Source: Hyphomicrobiales bacterium
Lineage (GTDB): Bacteria; Pseudomonadota; Alphaproteobacteria; Rhizobiales; Rhizobiaceae
NCBI GenBank assembly: GCA_900472575.1
Contig: UCIV01000005.1
Location: 124,001-188,000, forward strand
Direction: 5' to 3'
Length of the DNA stretch: 64,000 bases
Under the pieces are notes generated by a model. That model had not been told where the DNA came from. It searched no databases and was given only the letters and a program-made list of their open reading frames with translations. Of the stretch, positions 52,615 through 61,734 are shown in pieces (within the stretch, counting starts at the first letter, position 1; each line of letters begins with the position of its first letter). Made by a program: the position numbers and the translations under genes.

Positions 52615-53388
52615 CTACCAGACTTTCCACTCAGCCGAACGGGATGCCCACATCTCGTTAAGCACCGTCTTGTCCCGCAGCGTATCCATCGGGTGCCAGA
52701 AGCCACGATGGCGATAAGCCATAAGCTCGCCCTGCTTGGCCAACTCGTCCATGGGACCTCTCTCCCACATCACCTCATCGCCTTCGATCAGCCCGAGCAC
52801 GGACGGGTTGAGGACGAAGAAACCGCCGCTGATCCAGGTCCCGCCATTCTCTGGCTTCTCATTGAAGGACTGGACGCGCGGATCCTCGTCTTCCAGATAC
52901 ATGGCACCGAACCGGCCGACCGGCTGCACGGCAGTCACGGTTGCGCTTTTGCCGTGGTCCTTGTGGAATTTCAGAAGCGCGGTCAGGTCTATGTCACCGA
53001 CGCCATCGCCATAGGTCATGAAAAACGGCTCGTTGCCGAGAAGATGCCGAACCCGGGCAAGCCTGCCGCCGGTCATCGTATCTGCGCCCGTATCCGCCAA
53101 CGTGACGCGCCAATCTTCGCAAGGCGGGTCGAGATAGGTAACTTCCGATGTTGCAAGATCGAAAGTCACGCTCGATCCACGCATACGCAGGTCTTCAAAG
53201 AACTTCTTGATCAGATGCCCCTTGTAACCGCAGCACACGATGAAGTCTTTCACGCCATGAGCGGCGTATATCTTCATGATGTGCCAGAGAATTGGCTGTC
53301 CGCCTATCTCAACCAAAGGCTTTGGTACAGTCGACGTCTCCTCGGAAAGTCTTGTTCCAAGACCTCCCGCCAAAATTACAGCTTTCAT
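52615..53388 (-). CDS. rfbF: Glucose-1-phosphate cytidylyltransferase
   Basis: The 257-residue nucleotidyltransferase starts MKAVILAGGLGTRLSEETST, the G-x-G-T-R-L loop, followed by PKPLVEIGGQPILWHIMK, MTYGDGVGDIDL with the metal-binding Asp, and GFWHPMDTLRDK near the end. These features fit RfbF, which makes CDP-glucose, the entry to CDP-3,6-dideoxy and branched sugars. The ATG at 53388 starts the family motif directly; the longer frame adds five residues. It is the first gene of the branched-sugar operon. CDP-glucose 4,6-dehydratase (RfbG), normally the next enzyme, is not adjacent. Confidence 0.92.
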   Translation of the reverse strand: MKAVILAGGLGTRLSEETSTVPKPLVEIGGQPILWHIMKIYAAHGVKDFIVCCGYKGHLIKKFFEDLRMRGSSVTFDLATSEVTYLDPPCEDWRVTLADTGADTMTGGRLARVRHLLGNEPFFMTYGDGVGDIDLTALLKFHKDHGKSATVTAVQPVGRFGAMYLEDEDPRVQSFNEKPENGGTWISGGFFVLNPSVLGLIEGDEVMWERGPMDELAKQGELMAYRHRGFWHPMDTLRDKTVLNEMWASRSAEWKVW

Positions 53389-53703
53389 AGTAAAACACGC
53401 CACCCGCTCTGTGAGAGCCGCAAATGGATCTCACATTGAAATACTAAGGATACTCGAATGCTGGCAATTTCACGTGATGACCCAAGCAAAACATAAATTA
53501 ACGGAGCGAGCAAGAGTTTTTATTTATTGTTAAGCTTTAAAGAAGAACTCGACAGTAATAAAAACATCATCCAGACAATTGGGTCAGGTTATCCATCATC
53601 CGACAGATATTGATGGCCATCGCGCTTCCGCTGTGACTGCTTTGGCAGCCGGGGCCCATCGGACGCCAGAGCCTGAAGCCTTGCCCTTGAGCACGCGACG
53701 ACG
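53389..53703. other. Intergenic region between flippase end and rfbF start
   Basis: About 315 bases, AT-rich near 53480-53570, holding the rfbF promoter and the 3' flank of the flippase gene. No gene or clear repeat found. Confidence 0.4.
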
Positions 53704-55143
53704 TCAGCGTGCATCAAACAGCTCAAAGCGGCCACCGCCGAGCTTAAGCCTCAAGCCCAGAGCCAGCAGCGTTGCGCCGTAAGCTGCCGCGCCGAAACCT
53801 GCAATCAGGACCATCTCCAGGAAATCGGGGATTTCCAGACCGGCGAATTGCATTCGCAACCAATAGACGGCAACGACCATCACGGCGCCGGCCACCGCGA
53901 CCTTCCACAGATTCCGGAGCTGCCGCCGGAACCCGAGATTGAGGAGCTGCCGCAGCTGAAACACGTAATAGGCCCCCATTACGGCGGCCATCAGAAGCTT
54001 TGCGTAGATAACGCCCTCGATCGAAAAGAAATAGAAACCGGTCGTGACAGCGATCGTGCGGAGGATGAAATCGATCAGATTTATCCGAAACAGAAGATCC
54101 GGACGATCAAGGGCAAGACTAAGAGAAATCAGCGTCTGAAAATAGGGCACCGGCAGCATGGAGATGGACAGCAAGGCCAGATAAGGCGCAGCCTCAGCCC
54201 ATTTCGGCCCGAGCAGAAGATTAGTGACCAGATCCGCGGTCAGGGCGATGCCGAGCGTGGCAGGCACGCAGATCAGCATGGCGATGCGGATTGCCTTCAG
54301 AAATGCCTGACCGACCCTTGCCCGGTCCGAACTCATCTTCGAAAATGCAGACATCAGAGGCTGCAGAGCCGGGCCGATAAAGCTCTGCGTCGGTATCAAC
54401 GAAACGTCATTCGCCACCGTATAGCGGCCAAGCAAAGCTTTCGGAACATAGGCGCCGATCATCAGCCGGTCATATTGCCAATTCAGTGCAGACACGACCT
54501 GCGAGGCGGTGAACCAGCCCATGAAGCCGGCAAAATCGCCAAGACGCCGAAGAGAGAAGGCGGGGCGATAGCGGGCAAAAACATATGACATCATTGTCGT
54601 GACGCTTGCCGCGACGACATAGTTGGCGACCAGCGCCCAATAACCGCCCTCCGTATAGACGATGACGATAGCGGCGATCAGGCCGCAGACCTTACTGGTC
54701 GTCTCGGCAATAAAGGTCGGACGGAAATCGATATTGCGGGCGAAGTAGACCATTGCCGGACTGTAGAGCCCCTTGACCACCGTGCCGATCGCCAGAATAC
54801 AGACAACGGGTACCAGTTCCGGATCACCATTGATCCAGGAATATGGCCACGCGCAGCCGATTGTGAGTGCGGCAACAGCGATGCCTCGCAGAACGGCAAG
54901 CGTGAAGCCCGTATCCAGATGCTGCTTGTCTATCGTGGGAAGGCGCACGAGCGCCTGGGTAACCGGCACCTCCAATATACTGTCGATAATCAGCACCAGC
55001 GCCATGGCCAAAGCAGTGACGCCGAAATCGGCAGGCACGAGCAGGCGCGCCAGGATGAGAAGATTGACAAAGTCGACAACGCGGCCGAACAGGCGCGAGA
55101 AGATCAGCCAGGATGCGCCTCTTAGCGTGGCAAATGCAAGCAT
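53704..55143 (-). CDS. Wzx-like polysaccharide flippase (MOP superfamily)
   Basis: The 479-residue membrane protein has about 12-14 spans. It starts FATLRGASWLIFSRLFGRVVDFVNLLILARLL, typical of WzxC/ExoT-type exporters, and LLVPADFGVTALA follows. Such flippases turn the lipid-linked repeat unit across the inner membrane for Wzy to polymerise. The ATG at 55143 is chosen; a TTG at 55161 would add six residues. It is divergent from the UGM-like gene at 55550. Confidence 0.88.
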   Translation of the reverse strand: MLAFATLRGASWLIFSRLFGRVVDFVNLLILARLLVPADFGVTALAMALVLIIDSILEVPVTQALVRLPTIDKQHLDTGFTLAVLRGIAVAALTIGCAWPYSWINGDPELVPVVCILAIGTVVKGLYSPAMVYFARNIDFRPTFIAETTSKVCGLIAAIVIVYTEGGYWALVANYVVAASVTTMMSYVFARYRPAFSLRRLGDFAGFMGWFTASQVVSALNWQYDRLMIGAYVPKALLGRYTVANDVSLIPTQSFIGPALQPLMSAFSKMSSDRARVGQAFLKAIRIAMLICVPATLGIALTADLVTNLLLGPKWAEAAPYLALLSISMLPVPYFQTLISLSLALDRPDLLFRINLIDFILRTIAVTTGFYFFSIEGVIYAKLLMAAVMGAYYVFQLRQLLNLGFRRQLRNLWKVAVAGAVMVVAVYWLRMQFAGLEIPDFLEMVLIAGFGAAAYGATLLALGLRLKLGGGRFELFDAR

Positions 55144-55549
55144 GGACGACCCAACCCTCAAACAAAAGAGACCGTCAGCAAGCCTTCGAGAATAAGGCTC
55201 GCTTATTCTGGAAAACGTCCTTCCGTCCGAAGCGACGAACCGGCACAGAGGACGTCATAAACGCGAATTCAACCTAGCCGAAGCGGAGCGTTTCCGATCG
55301 ATAAATGCCGACAATGCCGATAAAGAGCGCAAACAGACCTTTCGACTAAATCAACGATACACACAAACAGACGATAATCTATACTGAAATCAAAGATATC
55401 TCGAAATACGTCGTGAATTACGAATTATTAAATCCAAACTTATTGTGCATTTCCTGCGTTGACACGCCAGTAATTATAGTGCGGATTTGATGTATGTGAT
55501 ATTTATTGAAAGTATTGTTAGCCTCCTAGCCAACTATGAGGGAGAATCG
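55144..55549. other. Divergent AT-rich region between flippase and UGM-like gene
   Basis: About 405 bases, strongly AT-rich (especially 55320-55500) against GC-rich coding DNA. It should contain two divergent promoters. A TTGACA at 55459-55464 has no -10 box at good spacing. No gene seen. Confidence 0.4.
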
Positions 55550-56959
55550 ATGCTTGATTCTTACAAGTTGCAGCCGGAAACGGCATCCGAGGCTGACGTC
55601 TATGATGCAATCATCCTGGGCGCGGGCATAACCGGCCTCGTTGCTGCATCGGTACTCCTTCGACAAAACAGCGCGCGCATTGCGATTATCGACGAATATC
55701 AACACATTGGCGGGAACCACATCGACTGGTCGGCCAATGGCTTCACCTTCGACATCGGCAGCCTGATCTTTCAGGATGACTCTCCACTGCTCAAGCATTT
55801 TCCGGAACTGCTCGAACATTACGTTCATGTCCATCCGACTTGGGGAAGGCTTAATCCTCAGAGGCAGATTACGCGCTACCCGATTTCGATCGTCGATGAC
55901 ATCCTTGGCGCCGGGCCGGCCGGCATCTGCCGAATTGTCCTCTCCATCATCCATGCGCGGATCTGGCGCCGTCGGCTGCGCAACGCCAAGGATTTCGCCA
56001 GGTTCTGGATCGGCGGCTACCTCCTCAAGCGTTCGGGGCTGGAAAACTATATGGCGCGCTTTTACGGCGTTCCACCCGAACATATCGACCTGGAACTGGC
56101 CGAAAAGCGCATGATGTGGATCAAGGAGCACTCGTCGCTGCGAGGCTTGCTCCGGAAAATGCGCCAGAGGAAATTGCCGCATCTAAAGAACAAGCAACTG
56201 GCAAGACCGAAGGAAGGCTATGCGGTCCTTTACGAGCCAGCCAAGAAAGGCCTCATCGAAAACGGGGTCACCTTCAGGCTTGGCACGCCGATATCCAAGG
56301 TGGCCAAGGAAGATGAACAGTTCATCGTAACGCCAGCACAAGGCAAGACAATAGCGGCTGCGCGAGTGATCTCGACCATGCCGATCAACATCATGCTTCG
56401 ACTTTGCGGGCTGGAACAGGAAAAGTCGCTGGAGACAATCACGCTTATCAGTCTCTATTTCAGCTTCTCGGGCGATCGCGGGTTTACCCAATCCATCCTT
56501 TACAACTTCTCCTATGAAGCAGCATGGAAGCGGCTGACGATCTATTCCGATTTCTATAGCCGCAATGACGGCCGCGAATATTTCGCTGTCGAGGTCGTCA
56601 GCAACGACACGATCACCAGCATTGAACTTGCAGAAGCGGAATTCAGGGCGCATGTTGCCAGCAACGCCATATTTAACGGCGACCTGAAGCTGGAGGGCGG
56701 CCAGGTTCTTAAAAACGCCTATCCGATCTATACGCACGGCGCGCCGGCGGAAGCTGCCCGGCAAATCGATCGACTGAGACAGTTCGGGATCGAATCCTTC
56801 GGACGCCACGGCGCATTCAACTATCAACCGACAGCCAGAGTTTCGACATTGGAAGCGGAACGGGCTTTGGGGTACCGTCACCCGGAACCCGCAGATAATC
56901 CGGACCATCGGGAACGGCACGACAAGAGACTTGAGCTTATTCCATGTAAAAGCGGATAG
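55550..56959 (+). CDS. Second FAD-dependent UGM-like oxidoreductase
   Basis: The 469-residue flavoprotein starts with AIILGAGITGLVAASVLLRQ, then IIDEYQHIGGNHIDW, the FAD motifs of the UDP-galactopyranose mutase/amine oxidase group. It has basic central stretches (RRRLRNAKDF and MRQRKLPHLKNKQ) and ends AFNYQPTARVSTLEAERAL. It differs widely from the UGM-like protein at 46061. GAGGGAG lies 5 bases before the ATG at 55550; an upstream in-frame start lacks such a site. The next gene, a GT4, starts 9 bases after its stop. A nucleotide-sugar ring change or redox step is plausible but unproven. Confidence 0.75.
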   Translation: MLDSYKLQPETASEADVYDAIILGAGITGLVAASVLLRQNSARIAIIDEYQHIGGNHIDWSANGFTFDIGSLIFQDDSPLLKHFPELLEHYVHVHPTWGRLNPQRQITRYPISIVDDILGAGPAGICRIVLSIIHARIWRRRLRNAKDFARFWIGGYLLKRSGLENYMARFYGVPPEHIDLELAEKRMMWIKEHSSLRGLLRKMRQRKLPHLKNKQLARPKEGYAVLYEPAKKGLIENGVTFRLGTPISKVAKEDEQFIVTPAQGKTIAAARVISTMPINIMLRLCGLEQEKSLETITLISLYFSFSGDRGFTQSILYNFSYEAAWKRLTIYSDFYSRNDGREYFAVEVVSNDTITSIELAEAEFRAHVASNAIFNGDLKLEGGQVLKNAYPIYTHGAPAEAARQIDRLRQFGIESFGRHGAFNYQPTARVSTLEAERALGYRHPEPADNPDHRERHDKRLELIPCKSG

Positions 56960-56968
56960 TAACCGAAC

Positions 56969-58057
56969 ATGCGTATCATGCATCTTCTTAACCACACCTA
57001 CCGGCTGAACGGACATGTCCATGCAGCAGTCGATCTCGCATGCGAGCAAAGAAGGCTCGGTCATGAGGTATGCATCGCCAGCGGCGGCGGCGATTTCGAC
57101 GAGCTGCTGGCAAGCAACCATGTAGCGACCCGCATCGTCGATCACGAACGGAGACTGCTGACGGTCGTCCGCTCGGTCGCGACATTGAAACGTCATGTCA
57201 ACGAGTGGAAACCTGATGTCATCCATGCGCATATGATGACGAGCGCCGTACTGGCCTATCCGGTCTGCAAGCTGTCCGGGATTCCGCTGGTCACCACCGT
57301 TCACAATGAATTTGAAAAAAGCGCCATCCTGATGGGGCTCGGCACCCGGGTGATCGCCGTCAGCGAATCCGTCAGTCGCTCCATGCAGCAGCGCGGAATT
57401 TCGGCGAAAAAGCTGCATGTCGTGCTCAACGGCACGATCGGCACTGCACGTTTTGCCAACAGGCAAGCGGCTCCTGCCGATCTTGCGCATCCGAGCATCC
57501 TATTCGTTGGCGGGTTACACCCGCGCAAGGGGGTCGTGGACCTCATACAGGCGTTCAAGATTGTTCACGCCACATATCCCGCAGCGCGGCTTTTCATCGT
57601 CGGCAGCGGCCCTATGGGCGAAGAATACCGGGAACTGGCGAGGCAGACGGGCTGCGGTGACGCAATCACCTTCGTCGGCTCGCTCGACGATCCCTATCCT
57701 TACATGCTGGCGGCCGACATATTCGTCCTGCCGTCGCTTGCCGATCCTGCGCCTCTGGTGATTTCCGAGGCGCGCGAGGCGCGCTGCGCCATCATTGGGA
57801 CAAAGGTCGACGGGATTCCGCAGTTGCTGGAATTCGGCGAAGCCGGCATACTCGTGCCTCCATCGGCACCGGAGATGCTGGCCGCAGCCCTTGCCAACCT
57901 CCTTGCCGATCCCGCCACTCTTCGCGAATGGCAGGAAAAGAGCCAGATTCGCATCGACAACCTGACCATAGAACGCGTCGCCCTGGAAACGACGGCGGTC
58001 TACCGGTCCGCCATGGCAAAACCGAAATTCATCGGCGCGACGCGTCAGGCTGTCTGA
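56969..58057 (+). CDS. Family 4 glycosyltransferase
   Basis: The 362-residue GT-B enzyme starts MRIMHLLNHTYRLNGHVHAA and has HAHMMTSAVLAYPVCKLSGIPLVTTVHNE. The donor domain begins with ILFVGGLHPRKGVVDLI, and the region LPSLADPAPLVISEAREA takes the place of the usual EX7E motif (an Asp at the first position and Glu at the second). It adds a sugar in repeat-unit assembly. It is probably cotranscribed with the UGM-like gene, so the pair may build and use one unusual sugar. Confidence 0.87.
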   Translation: MRIMHLLNHTYRLNGHVHAAVDLACEQRRLGHEVCIASGGGDFDELLASNHVATRIVDHERRLLTVVRSVATLKRHVNEWKPDVIHAHMMTSAVLAYPVCKLSGIPLVTTVHNEFEKSAILMGLGTRVIAVSESVSRSMQQRGISAKKLHVVLNGTIGTARFANRQAAPADLAHPSILFVGGLHPRKGVVDLIQAFKIVHATYPAARLFIVGSGPMGEEYRELARQTGCGDAITFVGSLDDPYPYMLAADIFVLPSLADPAPLVISEAREARCAIIGTKVDGIPQLLEFGEAGILVPPSAPEMLAAALANLLADPATLREWQEKSQIRIDNLTIERVALETTAVYRSAMAKPKFIGATRQAV

Positions 58058-58445
58058 TCCATATTTTTCGGCGACCACCCTATCCCGCTCTGAAGCAAGG
58101 ACGCGGCAGGTTTCACTCACCTGCCCCCCCACAACCTGTGCCTTTTTGCCTGAGCAGCAGGCCTAGAACCCGAAGCGATCTAGATTTCCTCCGACGAAAC
58201 CTCGCCGACAGCCGCTACAGGCCAGTCGACAAGCTATTGATTCAGCGAATTAATATTTTTACTTTGCCGCTCGATCTATTTTATTTGCAGCGCAGCAATT
58301 AAACTTGAATCAATAAATATGAATGCTCTTATTCACATTAATTAATTTTCGTTTAACATGACGCCGCAAATACAATGCAAATAACTCCGACAGATACCCA
58401 CTCAGCAGGCATAGTTCAGAATCTATAGTACTGAGGCTAGGTTCG
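58058..58445. other. AT-rich intergenic region before the FemAB-like gene
   Basis: About 390 bases with no supported gene; very AT-rich from 58240 to 58440. It should hold the promoter for the FemAB-like gene. No terminator was recognised after the GT4. Confidence 0.4.
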
Positions 58446-59438
58446 ATGATCACGCGTAGCAAGAGTATTGACCAACAGGGCCAGTTAAAAGCGGCAGCAG
58501 AGATGGCGTTCAACAAGCTGACGCCGACAATATTCCACGAACAATGGTGGCTGGAAGCTGCCACACGCGGGCGGGTCGATTTCGTCGAGGTGACCGATGG
58601 CGGACGAACGGTCGGGCGCCTTCCCTATATGGTCAATTCCCGATACGGCCTGACGAGCAGCAACATGCCGACGCTGACGCATTTTCTCGGCCCGGGCATC
58701 GACGACGGCGGCGGCAGCGAAGCCAATCGCTATGTCAAACGCCATTCGATCACGCAGGAACTTATCCGCAAACTCCCGCCGCTTTCATCCTTCCGTCAGA
58801 AGATGCATCGCGGCGTATGTGACGCCCTGCCCTTTCAGGCACAGGGCTACAATGTCCAGGTTCAGTTCACTTTCGAAATAGAGCCCTACCCGGACGCCGT
58901 AATCTGGAAGGCGATGCGCGACAAGACACGCAATGTCATCCGCCGGGCCGCGGAGAATTTCGACGTTCATGAAAGTTCGGATCCGGAAGCCTTCTTCCAC
59001 CTTTCTGCGGCCCATCTCGAAGAAAAGAGCCTGCAGGCCAATATCGATTTCGGCGTTTGCAAGGAAGTCGCGATCCAGGCGGTCACTCGCGGACGCGGCC
59101 ACATCTGGGTCGCACGAGAGAGCGCAACCGGCAGGCCGAAGGCGGCGATTTTCTGTGTCTTCGACAACAGCACTTATTATTACCTGATGTCGACCCGCGC
59201 ACCGGATGCCGGCAACGGCGTCGTACCGCTTCTGCTCTGGAACGCGATCCAGTCTGCTGCGGCTATGGGCCGTGTCTTCGATTTCGACGGGATCGTCAAC
59301 GCGGGCTCGATCCTGCTGTTCTCCGGCTTCGGCGGCAAGACATCGCCCCGTTATATCGTTACCAAGGCCAGCATGCCCTATCGCGTGCTGCGACAGATCC
59401 GGCGGATGGATTCCTCGGTCACTAACACATTTTGCTGA
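58446..59438 (+). CDS. FemAB-like GNAT-fold acyltransferase
   Basis: The 330-residue protein has the pattern of the FemAB/BioF2-like (PF13480) group: a substrate region (IFHEQWWLEAA ... TVGRLPYM), the KTRNVIRRAAENFDV stretch, LSAAHLEEKSLQANIDF, and VVPLLLWNAIQSAAAMGRVFDFDGI, typical of acyl/aminoacyl-transfer proteins in EPS clusters. It may decorate the polysaccharide or a lipid carrier with an acyl or aminoacyl group. The stop is only 4 bases from the 3' end of the opposite-strand tRNA-Gln. Donor and acceptor unknown. Confidence 0.78.
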   Translation: MITRSKSIDQQGQLKAAAEMAFNKLTPTIFHEQWWLEAATRGRVDFVEVTDGGRTVGRLPYMVNSRYGLTSSNMPTLTHFLGPGIDDGGGSEANRYVKRHSITQELIRKLPPLSSFRQKMHRGVCDALPFQAQGYNVQVQFTFEIEPYPDAVIWKAMRDKTRNVIRRAAENFDVHESSDPEAFFHLSAAHLEEKSLQANIDFGVCKEVAIQAVTRGRGHIWVARESATGRPKAAIFCVFDNSTYYYLMSTRAPDAGNGVVPLLLWNAIQSAAAMGRVFDFDGIVNAGSILLFSGFGGKTSPRYIVTKASMPYRVLRQIRRMDSSVTNTFC

Positions 59439-59442
59439 AATA

Positions 59443-59517
59443 TGGCTGGGGCGCCAGGATTCGAACCTGGGAATGCCGGTACCAAAAACCGGTGCCTTAC
59501 CGCTTGGCGACGCCCCA
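59443..59517 (-). tRNA. tRNA-Gln(TTG)
   Basis: The minus strand folds as a complete 75-base tRNA with encoded CCA. The acceptor stem TGGGGCG pairs with CGCCCCA. The anticodon stem CCGGT/ACCGG carries the loop TTTTGGT with anticodon TTG at 59483-59485. The T-arm contains GGTTCGAATCC. It borders the right side of the polysaccharide locus. Confidence 0.97.
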
Positions 59518-59647
59518 ACACTTCCGTGACCGCATGAAGATGCCGCACGGCAGGCGCTTCCTCTAGCAAAGCTTTATCCCGCCCTCAACGGCTATCTTCG
59601 TTCATCCGGCTATTTTCCTTGCGATAGTTTTTGGAATAAAGCGGGAT

Positions 59648-60592
59648 ATGGCGAAGGAAAAGGCTGGCAAGACGCAAGGCATGGCAAGCGATATCGATTT
59701 CGACACCGAATTCTCACCGGACTACGGCCATGCCGTTCCGATTGCGCAGGACGTTCAGCGACTGACCGTCAACAATCCCTCCCCCTTCACTTTTTACGGC
59801 ACCAACAGTTACATCGTCGGCAAATCCTCGCTGGCCGTCATCGATCCCGGCCCCGACAACGAAGCGCATTTCGATGCGCTGATGCGGGCCATCAACGGTC
59901 GGGAAGTCAGCCATATCTTCGTCAGCCATACACACAGAGATCATTCGCCGCTGGCAGCGCGCCTGAAGGACGCCACGGGTGCGTCAACGGTTGCAGAAGG
60001 CGCACATCGCGCGGCACGGCCGTTGCATGAAGGGGAGATCAATCCTTTTTCGGAAAGCGCCGATACGGAATTTCTGCCGGATATCGCGATTGCCGACGGG
60101 CAGGTGATCGAAGGCGATGGATGGGCGCTTTCGGCCATTCACACGCCCGGCCACACGGCGAACCATTCCGTCTTCGCACTGAAGGATACCGGCATCGTGT
60201 TTTCGGCCGATCACGTGATGGCCTGGGCAACGACGATCGTTGCGCCCCCGGACGGATCCATGGCCGATTTCATGGCTTCTGTCGAAAAGCTGCTGGCCCG
60301 CAAGGACCGGATCTATTTCCCCGGCCATGGCGGCCCGGTGCGCGAGCCTGCTTCATTCCTGCGGGGTTTGCGGACCCATCGACGTATGCGGGAGCGAGCC
60401 GTGATGGAACGCATTCTGGCCGGCGACAGACTGATCGCCGACATGGTCAAGGCCATCTACGTGAAGACCGATCCCAAGCTGCATGGCGCGGCAGCGCTTT
60501 CGGTTCTTGCCCATATCGAAGACCTTCTTGAAAAAGGGAGGGTAGCAACCGATGGGCCACCCTCGCTGCACGGAATCTATCGGCCGGTCTGA
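59648..60592 (+). CDS. Metallo-beta-lactamase fold hydrolase (LACTB2-like)
   Basis: The 314-residue protein has the MBL metal motif HTHRDH (His94, His96, Asp98, His99). Later ligands are in HTPGHTANHS, FSADHVM and YFPGHGGPV. A C-terminal winged-helix-like part (about 235-314, LRTHRRMRERAVMERI ... AALSVLAHIEDLLEKG) is found in the LACTB2/BLACT_WH group. It is probably a cytoplasmic hydrolase; members of this group include endoribonucleases and hydroxyacylglutathione hydrolase-like enzymes. The ligands appear intact. Confidence 0.88.
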   Translation: MAKEKAGKTQGMASDIDFDTEFSPDYGHAVPIAQDVQRLTVNNPSPFTFYGTNSYIVGKSSLAVIDPGPDNEAHFDALMRAINGREVSHIFVSHTHRDHSPLAARLKDATGASTVAEGAHRAARPLHEGEINPFSESADTEFLPDIAIADGQVIEGDGWALSAIHTPGHTANHSVFALKDTGIVFSADHVMAWATTIVAPPDGSMADFMASVEKLLARKDRIYFPGHGGPVREPASFLRGLRTHRRMRERAVMERILAGDRLIADMVKAIYVKTDPKLHGAAALSVLAHIEDLLEKGRVATDGPPSLHGIYRPV

Positions 60593-60634
60593 CAGAATTG
60601 CCTGTCGCATTGCTTACGCAATCCGGTTGCGACT

Positions 60635-61528
60635 TTAGCCGCCAGAGAGCCCGAGCAGTTCGGCGTCGAGGCGGTCGAGAAAATCCTCGGCGATCTCCGC
60701 ACCGAAACCGAGATCATGCGGCCCATAGCGAGAGACGACACGGATATCGACAAAGGTCGTTTCGGCATCCTCGCGCAAACGGATGACAACATCGAAACGC
60801 AATCCGGCGATCAATGTGCGGGTCGCCCCCTGCAACACGACCTCGGTCGGATTGCCGACAGCGCCATCCAGTGATGGTTCGGGCCGTGGCACCGGCACTG
60901 GTGCGATATCGGGGACCGGCGCCTGGTCATCTTTCGGCGCGCTTCGCTCGGTCCGGTCAGGCTCGACCAGCGAAAGCCCGTTGGTCTTTGCAATCGCAAT
61001 TCTGGCGGACAGGGATGCCTTGCGGACGCCATCATAAACACGGTCAAGCGCACCCTCATACCGCCTGCCGATCAAACCCGGGTAAGCTGCGAACTGGGCA
61101 CGCCGCTCGCCTGCCGCAGGCACCGGGGGTCTGGGAAGCCAGCGCTGGGCGAAATGCAATTCGGAGATAAAAGCCGGCGGATCAGCCAGATCGGTAGAAA
61201 TGTCGTAGATTGCCGGCTTCGCATAATATTGCACGGCCCCATAAGCGACTGTGCCAAGCGGCAATGCCGCATAGATCAGCCCCTTCATGGCCGCAACGCC
61301 GCCATCGGCCCCAACCTGCCACAAGCGAACAAGGCCAACGAGCGAAAGCGGCAGGGATACGGCAGCGATGGCTGCGGACAGGAACAGAAGCGCCAGGAAA
61401 TCCGGTTCGTTCAACGGGCCGAAACGATGGGCAAGAGCCACAATCACGAACAGCAGCAATGCCGACAAAGCCAACCGCTGGCCAAGATAGGCGGATTGGG
61501 AAACGGGCCGGACGAAACGGACAGTCAT
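60635..61528 (-). CDS. DUF1499 family membrane protein
   Basis: The 297-residue protein has three hydrophobic helices in the first 110 residues (LALSALLLFVIVALAH, FLALLFLSAAIAAVSLPLSLVGLV, GLIYAALPLGTVAYGAV). A DUF1499-type soluble domain follows (IYDISTDLADPPAF, then FDVVIRLREDAETTFVDIRVVSRYGPHDLGFGAEIAEDFLDRL). A proline-rich insert (VPDIAPVPVPRPEP) splits that domain. It is an inner-membrane protein of unknown role. The ATG at 61528 is chosen; an upstream start adds four residues. It is divergent from the lipoprotein at 61735. Confidence 0.82.
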   Translation of the reverse strand: MTVRFVRPVSQSAYLGQRLALSALLLFVIVALAHRFGPLNEPDFLALLFLSAAIAAVSLPLSLVGLVRLWQVGADGGVAAMKGLIYAALPLGTVAYGAVQYYAKPAIYDISTDLADPPAFISELHFAQRWLPRPPVPAAGERRAQFAAYPGLIGRRYEGALDRVYDGVRKASLSARIAIAKTNGLSLVEPDRTERSAPKDDQAPVPDIAPVPVPRPEPSLDGAVGNPTEVVLQGATRTLIAGLRFDVVIRLREDAETTFVDIRVVSRYGPHDLGFGAEIAEDFLDRLDAELLGLSGG

Positions 61529-61734
61529 TTTGCGGCGCAAGCTCCGGACGAAACAATCAAGACTGTGTAGGACAGGTGTCGCAAGAATGGAATCTCAAAG
61601 CTTCATGGGCCACTGCTGACGCCCTCTGCTGCCGGTTTTTCCACCTCGATTTTTTTCATGCCCCGCGCATTTCATCGTCGAATGCTCTACATACCTGTTC
61701 GCGGCTCGTCCGTGCGACCTGATGGAGCATGACC

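Noticed and set aside
55459-55480. TTGACA ... TATAGT promoter before the second UGM-like gene
   Set aside because: The spacing between the boxes is only 10 bases, too short for a sigma-70 promoter.
29871-59517. Mobile integrative island next to the tRNA genes
   Set aside because: No integrase, transposase, or duplicated tRNA 3' end found, so only a recombination-prone interval is suggested, not an integrative element.
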